Shown here: positions 33,573-44,385 of the stretch, one piece after another | Layout of the letters: every line of letters starts with the position of its first letter | How positions within the stretch are numbered: the stretch's first letter is position 1 | Assembly (NCBI GenBank): GCA_029961685.1 | Contig: JARWKL010000008.1 | Coordinates: 32,241,619 to 32,305,618, forward strand | Length of the DNA: 64,000 nt | From: Aristolochia californica | Taxonomy: Eukaryota > Streptophyta > Magnoliopsida > Piperales > Aristolochiaceae | Direction: 5' to 3' | Notes under the pieces: generated by a model | Databases searched by the model: none | Seen by the model: the letters and a program-made list of their open reading frames with translations, nothing else | Told to the model about the DNA's origin: nothing | Program-made: the position numbers and the translations under genes

Positions 33573-36479
33573 TCACCCCCCTCCTGGAGAAAGAGCTTGT
33601 CCTCAAGCTCGAAGGAAGGATATAAGAGTCGAAATGCTGATAACGGCTCCCATGTGGTGTCACTCGGGTCGGCATCGGCCCACTGGACAAGAATTTCCCA
33701 ATCACCTTGAATGTGGCGTGCTTGTACTACCTGAACTGGAATAGAAAGGACTCTGCCCTCATGTAGTGGCGGCAGTGGAGTGTGCAGTAGGGGCGAGTCA
33801 CCCTGGAAGGGCTTCAATTGGGAGACTGAAATACATTGTGGATCTTTGATTCCGGTGGTAGTTGCAAGCGGTATGCCACAGGCCCAATTTGTCCAATACC
33901 TGAAATGGACCATAATATTTTGGAGACAGTTTATGGCGCTTGGATGCAGTCAGGGACAGTTGGCGGTAGTATTGAAGCTTTAACCACACATAGTCTCCAG
34001 GGAAATAAGATGCCTCCCGGTGCTTCTTATCATAATAGCGTTTCATAGAGTGTTGGGCCTCCTGTAGAGGAGTACGTACCTCAATGAGCATAGCGACTCG
34101 TTCAGCTAATGGTTGGTCCAAAGTGACGACTTTGGATGCCCCAGGTTCATATGGTAACAGACGAGGTGGATCTCTGCCATAAACTACCTTGAAGGGTGTA
34201 GTTCCCAGTGATGTGTGGTAAGATGTGTTATAGCAAAATTCTGCCCATGAAAGCCATTTCACCCACCTTCTAGGTGCGTCCCCCACAAAACAACGAAGAT
34301 ACATTTCAATTGTGCGATTGACAACCTCTGTTTGTCCGTCCGTTTGTGGATGATATGCAGACGAAAATGCCAATTGGGTGCCCTGTAATTTGAATATTTT
34401 CTTCCAAAATATACTGGTAAAAATGGCATCCCTGTCACTGATAATGGATGAGGGAATTCCACGTAATCGGACAATGTTGTCCATAAATAATTGAGCGACC
34501 TGAGTAGCAGTATATGTATGCGCCAAAGCAATGAAGAGACCATATTTTGAAAACCGATCAACGACGACGAATATCACAGATTTACCTGTTGAAATGGGAA
34601 GTCCAACAATGAAGTCCATGGAAATGTCAGACCAGATTTGAGACGGTAGTTGCAGAGGTTGCAGTAGGCCAGCCGGACTTAAAGATTCGGCCTTGTTTCG
34701 TTGACAAATTTGACAAGCAGCTACATAATCAGCAATTGTGCTCTTCATGCCCTTCCAGTAAAAGTCCCGACTGATTCGGAAATATGTTTTTTGTCGACCC
34801 TCATGTGTGCTATCATGGATAGAGGACAGGATGCTGTGAAGAAGTGGGGATGTATTATGCAAAAAAATCCTGTTTTTGTAGAGTATGAGACAGTCCTGAA
34901 TCGTCCAATGAGGAGCTACTGTCTCCTATTGAATATCCTGATATAATGACATGAGATCCGGATATTGATGTACCTCCTCACGAATCGAATCTAATACCAG
35001 TGAGCGTGGGTGACTGATAGCATAAATTTGTGTGGCTGAATTATCCCGAAGTGATAAAGCATCAGCCCCCAAATTCGAACTACCTAGCTTATAGTGAACC
35101 GTAAAATCGAAGCCCATGAGTTAGTTAACCAATGCTGTTGTGGGGATGTGGTGAGGTGCTGTTCAAGAAGATACTTAATGATTTGTACGAATGAGAAACG
35201 GTCATCCCCAAAGATAAGGTTGCCAATGTTGGACAACCTTGGCTAACCCAATCAATTCCCTCTCATATGCAGCTAACTTATCATGGTGTTGTCCCAACTG
35301 ACGGCTGAAATAAGCAATGGGCTGTCCCAATTGTTGTAACACTGCCCCTATACCTCCCCCGGATGCATCACATTCCACCACAAAGTCTCCCTCAAAATCT
35401 GGTAATTGTAGGACTGGCACTGAGGCTAAGGCCTCCTTTAACAAGTGAAAGGCCTGTTCCGCTGAAGAAGACCAGTGGAAGGCATTCTTTTTGAGCAGGT
35501 TGTTGAGTGGTGCTGCTATCATGCCATAAGATTGGATAAATTTTCTATAATATCCCGCTAGGCCCTAAAATCCCTTTAATGCTGTGATGGAGGTGGGAAT
35601 CGGCCAATCTGTTACTGCTTGTATCTTGCTCTGGTCAACTTTCACGCCCACAACTGATATGACGTGCCCCAAATATGCCACCACAGATGTACCCATAGAA
35701 CATTTTGATTTATTCAAAACCAAATGATGAGAGCGTAGAATGGTAAATACCTGATGGAGGTGGTGGAGATGTTCTTCCCAATTTTTGCTGTAGACCAGAA
35801 TGTCATAAAAAAAAACTAACACATTGTTGCGCAAAAGTGATGAAAAGACCTCATTCATGAGGGCCTAAAAGGTGGATGGTGCATTGGAGAGACCGAAGGG
35901 CATGACGAGGAACTCGAAATGACCGTGATGTGTGCGGAAGGCAGTCTTCTCCACATCCGCCGGGTAAACTCTTATTTGATGATAGCCCGATTTCAAATCT
36001 AATTTGGTAAAAATAGTACCACCATGTAACTCATCCAGCAACTCGTCCAGGACTGGAATGGGGAACTTGTCCTTAATTGTTTGCAAGTTGAGTTGCCTAT
36101 AGTCGACACAAAATCTCCATGATTTATCCTTTTTACGTACAAGTAACATTGGTGAGAAAAAAGGAGATCGATTGGGCTGGATCACCCCCTGAGCGAGCAT
36201 ATGCATGCATTGTCATTCTATTTCATCTTTCTATATATGCGGGTAATGATAAGGCTGCACCACTACTGGACCAGTTCCCAACTTTAAACGAATGCGGTGA
36301 TCACAATGACGCACTGGTGGTAGACCCGTAGGATCATTAAATAAATCCATAAATGCTGTAAGTAAAGGAGCTAACTGATCATCACCGGTGTGCTGAAGCT
36401 GTAAAGTGTGAAGTGCGTTAGGTACCTGTGCCACAATACCTTGTAATGTAATCTGGCCCTGTGGTGCTGAAAATGTCAT
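33548..36479 (-). pseudogene. Gyp3 pol: RT-RH-IN-chromodomain
   Basis: RT pieces 35865-36206 and 35565-35858 with [22 protein letters not shown] and [12 protein letters not shown] (FFDD lost). RNase H at 35202-35522 with ECDASGGGIGAVLQQLG. Integrase at 33798-34862, open for 354 codons: CQICQRNK, VVVDRFSKYGLF, SDRDAIF, QTEVVNRTIEMY. The tail (33548-33913) has ILVQWADADPSDTTWE and FELEDKLFLQEGGD, and ends inside the LTR. Stops include CGA to TGA near 36213 and CAG to TAG near 35866, the latter shared with Gyp2. Confidence 0.93.
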
Positions 36480-36488
36480 AGTCAGAGC

Positions 36489-38015
36489 CTAAAAGTCCCA
36501 TAATATAGGACCTAATATCTGGAGCCATTTGACCCCGAGCACCAAATCAAATCCAGCCAATGGAAGGACTAGTAAATCTGCCTGAAATGAATGCCCCTCA
36601 ATGGTGAAAGGGGTGTTAGCACATAACCCTACACTAGCAATTTTGGCCCCATTGGCCACTGAAACTGAGAGTCCCCTTTGTTGTTGAATTGCCAATCCCA
36701 ATTGTTGCGCGGGTGGTTCACTGATAAAATTATGTGTGCTGCCCGAATCAACTAAAGCAAGTAGCATGAGATGATGTAACCTGGCCTTTACCTGCATGGT
36801 ATTAGAACTACGCAGGCCATGCATGGCATGGAGGGAGAGCTCTGCTTCCTGTTGTACCTCTTCCACAATTTCATTTTCAAGAAGCTCTTCTAAAGCTTCT
36901 TCCAACAGTTCAATACTAAATAAACGTTTACAGGTATGTCCTGGCAGGAATTGTTCGTCACAATTAAAACATAGGCCCTTTGCCTTTCGAGCGTCCATTT
37001 CCTGTTTAGTCAAAAATTTACGTGGCATAGAGTGTGGAGGCACACTGGTAGCCTGATCTGCTCGGTTAGGGGCAGAGGACCCAAAACATGGACCAGATGC
37101 AGTACCATGTACTCTGTTGTTCCAAAATGGTTTTCGTTGTAAAGACTCTTTTAGAACTCTCTGTTTGTGTTCCACAGCTCTGGCATAATTCATTGCTGAG
37201 TCCAAATCTGTCGGACCAAGTAATTCCACTTCCAATCTAACCGGCTCTGTCAATCCAGCATTAAAAATCTGAACATGTAGGTGAGGAGGAACAAATTCAC
37301 TAGCTCGGGCCAACCTTTCTTGGAATGTTTTTTGGTAAACTTCTAAGGTGCTTTTCTGTTTATAGTTGATCAATTCCCCCACTAGGTTGCTGCTAGCTGG
37401 AGTTCCAAACCTCAACTGGTAAGCATGTTTAAAGTGCAGCCAATCCTGAATGGAATGGACATTTCGGTAGTGATGGAACCACATGAGCGCTTCATCGAGC
37501 AGGTGGTAGGCGGCCAAAGTAACCTTGTCCATTTCCACCGTTTGTTGATGATAGAAGAATTTTTCACATTTCGTGAACCACAGTAAAGGATCTTTAGAGC
37601 CATCATATTTAGGAAAGTTAAGTTTAAAGTACCTTGGAACCGTTGATGGTCCTTGTGCGTGAGTTGCCATGGAACCCATTGGTTGGGGCAAGGGTGGATT
37701 TGGTGGTGGCATGAATTGTTGGTGGGGTACTGGTTGTGGTTGAAAATTGGTTGCTGGTGGTGGCATTGGTGCTTGAAGTGCAGCAAGTTGTCGGATGACG
37801 GTTTTTAGAGATGATTCCAGTGTTTGAAATGTATTATTGATGTGAGAAATTTCAGTACCTTGAAGAGTGGATCGTTGTTGAACTTCTGAAAGTACTTGAC
37901 GTATGTCCTCTGGAGAAGAGGAATCACCGAGGGTGGACCTGTCTGATACCACGTTGTTAGGATCCTCACGAGCCATGGATCTTGTCACCCTCCTCTCTTC
38001 TCTTCCTTCCATCAC
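36489..38015 (-). CDS. Gyp3 gag-protease ORF, 508 codons
   Basis: Open from an ATG inside the 5' LTR (38015) through the primer site (37942-37951). It then covers a Q/P-rich linker, gag core (PRYFKLNFPKYDGS, LWFTKCEKFFYHQQ, LEVYQKTFQERLARASEF) and zinc knuckle (CFNCDEQFLPGHTC at about residue 320). The aspartic protease follows (LVDSGSTHNFISEP, PFTIEGHSF, LAGFDLVLGVKWLQ). It stops at LWDF by a CAG-to-TAG change; in relatives the frame continues into RT. Gag would form the particle and the protease cleave it. As the frame is whole to that point it could in principle still make gag. Confidence 0.93.
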   Translation of the reverse strand: MMEGREERRVTRSMAREDPNNVVSDRSTLGDSSSPEDIRQVLSEVQQRSTLQGTEISHINNTFQTLESSLKTVIRQLAALQAPMPPPATNFQPQPVPHQQFMPPPNPPLPQPMGSMATHAQGPSTVPRYFKLNFPKYDGSKDPLLWFTKCEKFFYHQQTVEMDKVTLAAYHLLDEALMWFHHYRNVHSIQDWLHFKHAYQLRFGTPASSNLVGELINYKQKSTLEVYQKTFQERLARASEFVPPHLHVQIFNAGLTEPVRLEVELLGPTDLDSAMNYARAVEHKQRVLKESLQRKPFWNNRVHGTASGPCFGSSAPNRADQATSVPPHSMPRKFLTKQEMDARKAKGLCFNCDEQFLPGHTCKRLFSIELLEEALEELLENEIVEEVQQEAELSLHAMHGLRSSNTMQVKARLHHLMLLALVDSGSTHNFISEPPAQQLGLAIQQQRGLSVSVANGAKIASVGLCANTPFTIEGHSFQADLLVLPLAGFDLVLGVKWLQILGPILWDF

Positions 38016-38366
38016 CTTGCTTGACGTTGAGATGGAATGAGGGATTGATGGGTATTGAATTTCGGAAAGGAGAATTGGGGAAAAACGGAAGAGAGCTTGA
38101 AGGAGCTCTTGACCTGTTTATCTAATTTACTCTAGCTAAAGTAGACTCAATTCATACCTCTCATTACCCTAGCCGTTCTCTTAAATAGGGTTGAGGACGT
38201 CCAAAACACTAAAGACCTCTTGGGTCAATGGTTCAAACCAATAAATGCTAAACCAACCCAAACCAAAGACAAAACCAAACCAAGAAACAATTACATGGAA
38301 ATTGAAAAACACATTCATTAATTCCTACGCTTGTTGGTAACTCGTTATGCTATAGAGTCCATAACA
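37955..38366 (-). repeat. Gyp3 5' LTR
   Basis: 412 bp, followed on the right by the GAGAA duplicate. Primer site TGGTATCAGA (minus strand) at 37942-37951. Confidence 0.96.
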
Positions 38367-38446
38367 GAGAATGACTCTAGGTTAATGTGCAAGAAGAAGG
38401 AGAGAGGAGAGAGAAGCGGGAGAAATGAGAAGGACGTTAGAGAGGA

Positions 38447-38567
38447 GAGTTTGGATTAAGGATAAGAGTTGCATCTATTATCTTTTCTCTATTTTTTTTA
38501 TAAATATAAGAGAATTTGAGTAGTGGCTGGTTCCTATTGTCACTTGACAAATGCACCAATTTTTCCA
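38447..38567 (+). repeat. Inverted piece of Cop2 leader
   Basis: ATTAAGGATAAGAGTTGC, ATAAATATAAGAGAA and CACTTGACAAATGCACC match the reverse complement of 32400-32530. The switch from LTR to inverted leader happens at the shared GAGTTTGGATTAAGG, and the right end joins an LTR fragment of type 2. Confidence 0.8.
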
Positions 38568-38809
38568 TGATCTTATAGAGATGGTATTGATGTAATTAAG
38601 TTAAAGTTCCAAGTTTAAAACCCTAAACTCTAAAACCTAAGTTCAGGGGTATTATTGTAATATAATAGTTTCATTAATCTATACATAGAGTTTCAGGGGA
38701 AGAGTTAGGTTCATCAAGTCCATTACCACTTCTTCCTTTGGTCTTTTCACAATGGGTCTCTCTCCCTTTTTCTCCATGAGCTAAATTCATGTAGTCCTGA
38801 AAATCAACA
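38568..38809 (+). repeat. Type-2 LTR fragment with primer site
   Basis: Starts mid-LTR at ATCTTATAGAGATGG and runs to GAAAATCAACA. Its first 130 bp repeat the end of 16924-17256. Followed by the primer site TGGTGTCAGAGC (38810-38821), so it acts as the right part of a 5' LTR, presumably of NA3. Confidence 0.82.
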
Positions 38810-39816
38810 TGGTGTCAGAGCTTTGAATTTCAGGACTCTATAATGGTTTCTTTAGGTTCATTCTTCGTTATGTTATTTTTTTCCCTTAGTTGAAATTACT
38901 TTTTTATGTTTGATTTTTTTTTTGGCTGCTACTCTCTCCGTGAGACCTTGCTCAATGCTAGTTCGTTCATTTTTTTTCTTCTTCCTGCTCGTTATTATTG
39001 CTATCTTGTGTCCTCTGGTATCTTTGCTTGTTGTTATCTATGGCAATCGATCTTTCTGCTTTGTGAAGCTGCCTTTATAGTAGCATAGGTGTTGACAAAA
39101 GGTTGATACAAAGTTGCCATCTCCGTCAACCATGCACATACCGTCAACGTTGGTGTTTTCAATTTCAAATGATGGTTGCTGGTCCATGATCTATGTCGTG
39201 AACAACAAAGTTGTTAGTCTTCTTACCGAAGAAGACCTTGCTATCCGACCGTCTTTGTTTATCAGTTTCTTCCACAGACAAGAGTTTATCATCAATCAGA
39301 AAGACTGGTATTCGGTCTCTGCTGATCTGCCGTCAATCCAAAAAACTCATTTTGGAAAATAATCGGTCTTCTCTCCAGAAGTCATCACCGATTCTCGTCA
39401 ATCCTCGTCAATCTAAGTTCGAAAAGGTTCAGTCATTGCTGCTATTTTTGCAGAAGTCACAGAGCTGATTCTGCTGCTCCATTAACTTTTGAAAAGTTTC
39501 CTTCCACTCCATTGCAAGAATTCACTTTCTTGTGGTGAGATGAGATTTTGGTAAGTATCCTAAATGATGTTGCAGTTTTTTATGGAGAACAAATACTTGG
39601 TTACTCTGCATCATTTGTGGAATTTTTTACTGTTGCTATTACGGAAGGAACTCAATCGAGAAAGGATCTTATTTCCCGAAAATATTTGCCTGGGCTAGTG
39701 GCCACAACAATGTCTCTTAGATGTCCCGCGCTGATTCTCTGGGAGATATACTCTGTTGTTGTTGAAAAGTTTCCTTCTGGTTTACTGCTATGTTTGGAAG
39801 CAGGGAAGAGGAAGAC
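38810..39816 (+). other. NA3 interior, 5' part
   Basis: Pyrimidine-rich, no gag or pol. ORFs of 60-97 codons near 39114-39841 have no recognisable domain and no support. Ends where the Cop4 LTR begins. Confidence 0.65.
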
Positions 39817-40400
39817 TATTATAATGTGGGACCTACCATGACCCACAAGCTGGTGGGACCCACCATGAGCTCGGGAGGTGTCAACAAGAGTCCTCATACA
39901 AAGTGGCTCTAGCTAAGCGATAAGAAACATGTGCTGGAATTAAATAGAAGATTTGAAGATCATGTGAGACCCATAAAGATAAAATGAGCTGGTATCTCTA
40001 TCTACATCAGATGGAAGATCATGTGGGACCCACAATATAAGACCAAGAGCTAGGTCTCTAGCTTGATTCACGTCTTTAAAGAAGGTGTTTGTAGTTTAGT
40101 TAAATTAGTCTCTTAAATAAATAATGTAATCTTATCATTCTAGGCTTATCTTGGAGAGTTATAGTTGGAATGTAATTAGGAGTCCTAAAATTACATGTAC
40201 ATGGACTCTATCGCCTTCTCAACTATAAATATAGATGATTTTAACTCGGAATTCATCAAGCAAGTTTCTTATTTTTTTCTTCGCTACTCTCTTTTATTTT
40301 CCTTCTCTTCTCTCTCTACCTGAGAGCTCTTCTCTTTTTCCTTTTTTTCTTTCTCTCTCCCCTTGCTCGAGGTATTATTCATGGGATCATAAATTCAACA
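39817..40400 (+). repeat. Cop4 5' LTR (type 4)
   Basis: 584 bp, starts TATTATAATGTGGGACC (TG to TA) and ends AAATTCAACA. Contains CAACTATAAATATAG near 40217. Followed at 40401 by the primer site. Confidence 0.88.
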
Positions 40401-40904
40401 TGGTATCAGAGCTACCAATTTAGGATCCCCATTATGCTCTATGAAGATATGATTAAAATCTTCTCATAGAAGGCTCCTTATGAAGAAAGATTGAAGCTCA
40501 AGAGATACGTATTTATTTATGATATTATTAATTTTAGGCTACTGGTTTTTGGTATTAAGAGGTGGTTTTGAGATTTCCTTATGCAAGTTTTCATCTTAAG
40601 AAATTATGAGAATATATGCATCTTTGATTATCTTTTATTAGAAGAGATTTTCAAGACAATTTTGTCGGTTTGAACAATACTTTGACCGAGACCAGTGCAT
40701 ATTGGATTTTTTTATAAATTTGTGGGAACAAGATTCCAGGATAAATAAGGATGATGTTGAGTATTTTATGAGTCATTATCCATTAAAATTAATTACTTAG
40801 CATTTATGCTAAGCAACTCCATTAACTGAGTTGGTTAAAGCCTTCTACTTCGTCATATTTTGATTACTTGATTGGAGAACTATTTTACTTGATTTGCCAA
40901 CTAT

Positions 40905-41737
40905 GGCTGATGATAATATCAGTCACAAGAGTGACATACTCAGAATCACCACTGTACCCTTACGGGGGGGTATCAAATTTTATGAACTAGCCCACATGGG
41001 TTCGTCGGTTTCTTATCACGAAGGACCTAGTTGGTCATCTCACTAACCATGGACCACATATTGATGAAGATGATATATTCTATACCAAATGATTAAAGGA
41101 GGATATATTGGTTATTATTTGGCTTATACATAGTATGTAAGAATATGTCTCCAATAATGAAATTCATTTAGAGACAGCTAAACAAATTTGGGAGACATGC
41201 TCCAAGTTGAATTCAAGCTCCGACAACTTACAAAGGTCATATGATATTTTACAACGAATGCTTACCACCAAACAAGGAGACAATATACATTAATATTTGG
41301 TCCACTTTTGAGGCTTTCTTCAAGAATGGAAACTTGCCCAACCAACCTCTATAGATATCTTAGTCCAAGATAAACAGAAAGAGGCCTTGATAACTGCCAT
41401 ATGCCTTGCTAACATTAAATCGCATCTTGAAGTAGCTAAGACTCACCTACTTAGCTCTTCTGTGGTTCCCTCTTTTGATGATGTATGTGCTATACTTCTT
41501 CGTCTTCCAGACACTTCTCCCTCTACTACTGAAATGTCATCCGCTATGTACTATGGACATAGGGGAACACCATCTGACCAAGGCTGACGCTGAGGCAGAT
41601 TTTATTGAGGAGGAAGAGGAAGAGGTGGAAGGACTGGTTTTGACCGAATAGATGGGAAGGAATGCACCCATTGTAAGGGATATGGCCACACTAGAGACAC
41701 ATGCTTTCACCTGAAAGAATGGTCTATATGTGGTAGA
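40905..41737 (+). pseudogene. Cop4 gag
   Basis: UBN2-type capsid: WVRRFLITKDLVGHLTNHG, DEDDIFYTK, IHLETAKQIWETCSKL, and YDILQRMLTTKQGDNIH. The last part, 41387-41587, is open; two zinc knuckles are at 41660-41765 (CTHCKGYGHTRDTC, CGRLGHSHERC). Several stops. Confidence 0.88.
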
Positions 41738-42812
41738 TTGGGCCACTCTCATGAAAGATGTTATAAAGCTAATGAGATTAGGGCTATCCAAGCCTTAGTG
41801 AGTGATACAAAGGTAGAGCAGTCTACCAAAACAACACCCAAGCATACTTTTATTGATGAAGACTATGAACTATTCCAGAAAATGAAGACCATGATGGGGT
41901 CCTCCCCAAGTACTTCTTCACCAACCACTGCCACCACCACTTCAGGTATATTTTCTACCCCCTCTTCATCCTGGATAATTGACTCAGGAGCCTCCAAGCA
42001 TCTTACAGGTAACAAACATCTTCTAAACTCAGTTTTTCCATGTCTTTCACTTAAATTTATTACCATTACTGATGGTTCCAAACTAAAGCGCAAGGGAAAG
42101 GATCCACTTTTGCTACACCATCACTTCCGCTCACTGATATACTTTCCGTACTTACTTTCCCTTTGAATCTTTTATCAAATAGTCAGCTCACCAAACATTT
42201 TAATTTCTCTATGACTTTCACACCCACTTCATGTGTGTTTCAGGATCTTACAACGAAGCAGGTGATTGGTGGAGGCCGTGAACAAGGGGGGCTCTACTAC
42301 CTGGATGTGCGACAAATAAATACTACATCTACCTGTGACACTGAAACCAGGTTATGACACAACCAGTTGGGACATCCGTCCACCCAATCTCTTCATCATT
42401 TTTTTTTCCTAAAGCGCAGTCGGACCTTCATTGTGAAGCATGTCAAATGAGTAAACATCAGATGTCTACATAGTCACCTCGTCTAGAAATTAAAAGTGTC
42501 TCTCCTTTTTCGTTAATTCATACTGATGTATGGGACCCTTGAGTGTCTCCAATATTTCTCACGTGAAATATTTTATTACATTCATTGATGACTTCACTCG
42601 TACCACTTTGTTATTTTTGTTTAAAGAGCATTCTGAAATACCATTGATATTTAAATCTTTTCATGCAATGGTACTCACTCAGTTTGGGAAGAAAATTAAA
42701 GTCCTTCAAAAGGATAATGCCAAATAATACACATCCAAAGATCTTAACTCATTTTGTTAAGAAAATGGCATTATTCTTTAGACATCATGTGCTTACACCC
42801 CTCAAAAAAAAG
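41738..42812 (+). pseudogene. Cop4 protease and integrase start
   Basis: Protease with SSWIIDSGASKHLTGNK (41965-42015), KFITITDGS. Zinc-binding GAG-pre-integrase region from 42340 (HPSTQSLHH, CEACQMSKH). Integrase HTDVWD, YFITFIDDFTRTT and DNAK (42710). Frameshift near 42110 and stops at about 42355, 42725 and 42757. Ends in CAYTPQKK at 42810, just before the chimeric region. Confidence 0.88.
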
Positions 42813-42961
42813 GTATAGCCGAAGAATATTTTTTAGCTAGTAATAAATAGGAGAGACACTTTTAATTTACCAAAGACATCATGTGCTTACACCCCTCAAA
42901 AAAAAGATCTTACCAAAGAATTCCAAAAGACCAAAAATATTTTTTAGCTAGTAATAAATAG
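42781..42961 (+). repeat. Two short blocks duplicated at a junction
   Basis: Block X (GACATCATGTGCTTACACCC, about 31 bp) is at 42781 and 42875; block Y (AATATTTTTTAGCTAGTAAT, about 25 bp) at 42826 and 42936. X belongs to Cop4 integrase; Y does not. The order X-Y-X-Y with different spacers looks like filler made during break repair. Confidence 0.85.
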
Positions 42962-43004
42962 CCTATCAGAATATTTTTGCCAGAAAAAGAAACGTTTTAA
43001 CTTT

Positions 43005-43289
43005 TAAGTAGTTTTTAATGGTAAAACTCTAGGAGTTTTTCATTCCTGGACAGAAGTAGTAGCAAGTATTCAAGATTTTCAAAGACCGGTTTACCAAGGA
43101 TTCAATAATTTACAAGAAGCTTTAGAAGCAGCAAAACTAACTATTGGTACTAATTACTACATAGCCCCTTCACTAAGATTTATCAAAGAAGACCAAGTAT
43201 CTTATGGAGTCGCCAAAGATACTTCTACAAAGATTATTTTCTGTGAGCATTGTGAGATTTTATCCAAGACTATTTCAAAGATTAAATGA
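43005..43289 (+). pseudogene. Viroplasmin / RNase H1 N-terminal-like fragment
   Basis: About 90 codons with FNGKTLGVFHSW, then a GF.NLQEALEA pattern. This matches the short RNA:DNA-hybrid binding fold shared by eukaryotic RNase H1 and the caulimovirus inclusion-body (viroplasmin) protein: F-x-G-(K/R)-x-x-G-(V/I)-(F/Y)-x-x-W..GF. A stop lies just before it and a TGA ends it. No neighbouring RNase H or other pararetroviral gene is seen. It could be an old endogenous pararetrovirus piece, a captured host domain, or part of an unlisted retroelement. Confidence 0.5.
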
Positions 43290-43932
43290 AAAGAGAAGAT
43301 TCCTCTTAGAAAAGAATGCCTTCCAGAAAGAATATATTAGCACTTTGGAAGAAGAACCTCGCTAACTCAGAGCAAGATTGACAGGTAGTTTCTCTACCCA
43401 GATACCTACTAGTGTTGGTCATTCACTAGCTAGTCCAACTCAAACGGTAGTTGGTAAAGACAAAACAAATCCGTTGCTGGCTGGACATTTGCCAAAAATG
43501 TCAGATGATAAAAGAAATAAAATCAGCAGACAGACCCTGACGAAATTAAAAGAATGATGAAAGAATATTTTCAAGAGTATCTCAAAGACCAAGGATATGA
43601 GAAGAATGACTCAGAAACATCTAGTAAGACTGGATCTACAGGTACTCAGACTATTCAGTGTTATTCCCAAGAAGAAGATGAAGATTTTGATTTTGACTCA
43701 TAAACCATTCATAATCTCACAACGCTGGCTGGCGAATAGACAAAAGCAATGAGAAGACTAAAATAGAAAACAAGATTATTTTCAAAAAGAATAATAAAGT
43801 TAGAAAATACAAAAGACTATGATAACATAGAATAATCTCAACAACACCATGGTTTCAGCACAAGGACAGAAAATTCCAAATGACAAGACAAGCACACTGT
43901 TTGAGAAGACCGCTTTCCAGATCATTAGACGC
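43290..43932 (+). other. Unassigned sequence after the viroplasmin-like fragment
   Basis: Partly open in shifting frames. It has an S/T-rich part, a lysine-rich part and a short acidic run (EEDEDFDFDS) ending at a stop near 43703. Origin probably the same as the fragment before it. I do not recognise a domain. Confidence 0.45.
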
Positions 43933-44382
43933 TGTTATGGACTCCATAGCATCACGAGTTATCCATAGGCATAGGAATTAAATTATGTCAATTTACTTTT
44001 CATGTAATTTCAATTCGGTTTGGTTTACTTTATTTGGTTTGGTTTATTTTGGGTTGGTTCAGTGTAATGTGGCGTGAACCACTTGACCTAATGGGTCATC
44101 TTTGTATTTTCGTCCTCAACCCTATTTAGGGGGACGTGAAAGAAAAGAGAGGCAAGTATTGAGAAAATTATATTTTACAGGTCTGATTCTCCCTCAGAGG
44201 TCAAGGTCGGATTCTCCCTTTGAGGTCCAAGGTTGAGCTTCCTCCAAAGCTCCTTCATTCTAAATTGAGTTCCACCATTACTCGTTCAAGAAACAAGGTT
44301 TCTCTTCCAACGTCAAGATCATCCATGGAGGGAAGAGAGGAAAGAAGGGTGACTCGATCCATGGCAAGGGAAGAACCTAACA
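43933..44382 (+). repeat. Gyp5: lone gypsy LTR
   Basis: 450 bp from TGTTATGGACTCC to CCTAACA. Diverged from the Gyp1-Gyp4 LTR but with the same ends, the CCTATTTAGG box and the gag-start coding motif (RRVTRSMAREEPN). No primer site or polypurine tract next to it. Flanks GACGC and ACTAG do not match, so it is not a clean solo LTR. Cop4 sequence resumes three bases later. Confidence 0.85.
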
Positions 44383-44385
44383 ACT

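Larger units (their letters stand above)
33161..38366 (-). mobile_element. Gyp3: full-length Ty3/gypsy chromovirus
   Basis: 5206 bp on the minus strand, 412-bp LTRs with about 18 differences by eye (about 96% identical), exact target duplication GAGAA (33156-33160 and 38367-38371). Inserted into the Cop2 LTR. Its gag-protease frame is the longest ORF of the window (508 codons). Same domain order as Gyp1 and Gyp2. Confidence 0.96.
33136..38446 (-). repeat. Cop2 5' LTR (type 3), split by Gyp3
   Basis: TGTAGAATTTAGGACTCC (33136-33160) continues after Gyp3 and its target duplicate at 38372 (ATGACTCTAGGTTAATGTGC). It matches the 17771 LTR up to GAGTTTGGATTAAGG near 38461, then changes to another sequence, so its upstream part is missing. 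Confidence 0.85.
17257..38567 (-). mobile_element. Cop2: Ty1/copia element with extra partial LTR unit
   Basis: Minus-strand copia. From right to left: 5' LTR (33136-33160 plus 38372-38446, split by Gyp3), primer site, leader, gag, protease, integrase (split by Cop3 at 20372-30526), RT, RNase H, purine tract and LTR (17771-18160). Beyond that LTR comes a second primer site and leader (17320-17770) and the end of a third LTR (17257-17320). The arrangement suggests a tandem element with a deleted second unit. Pol is disrupted throughout. Confidence 0.82.

Noticed and set aside
38906..39841. Cluster of 60-97 codon ORFs as small host genes
   Set aside because: Low-complexity, overlapping in several frames, within the NA3 interior; no motif or start context.
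43933..44382. Gyp5 as a solo LTR with normal target duplication
   Set aside because: Flanks GACGC and ACTAG do not match, and Cop4 is deleted around it, so rearrangement is more likely.
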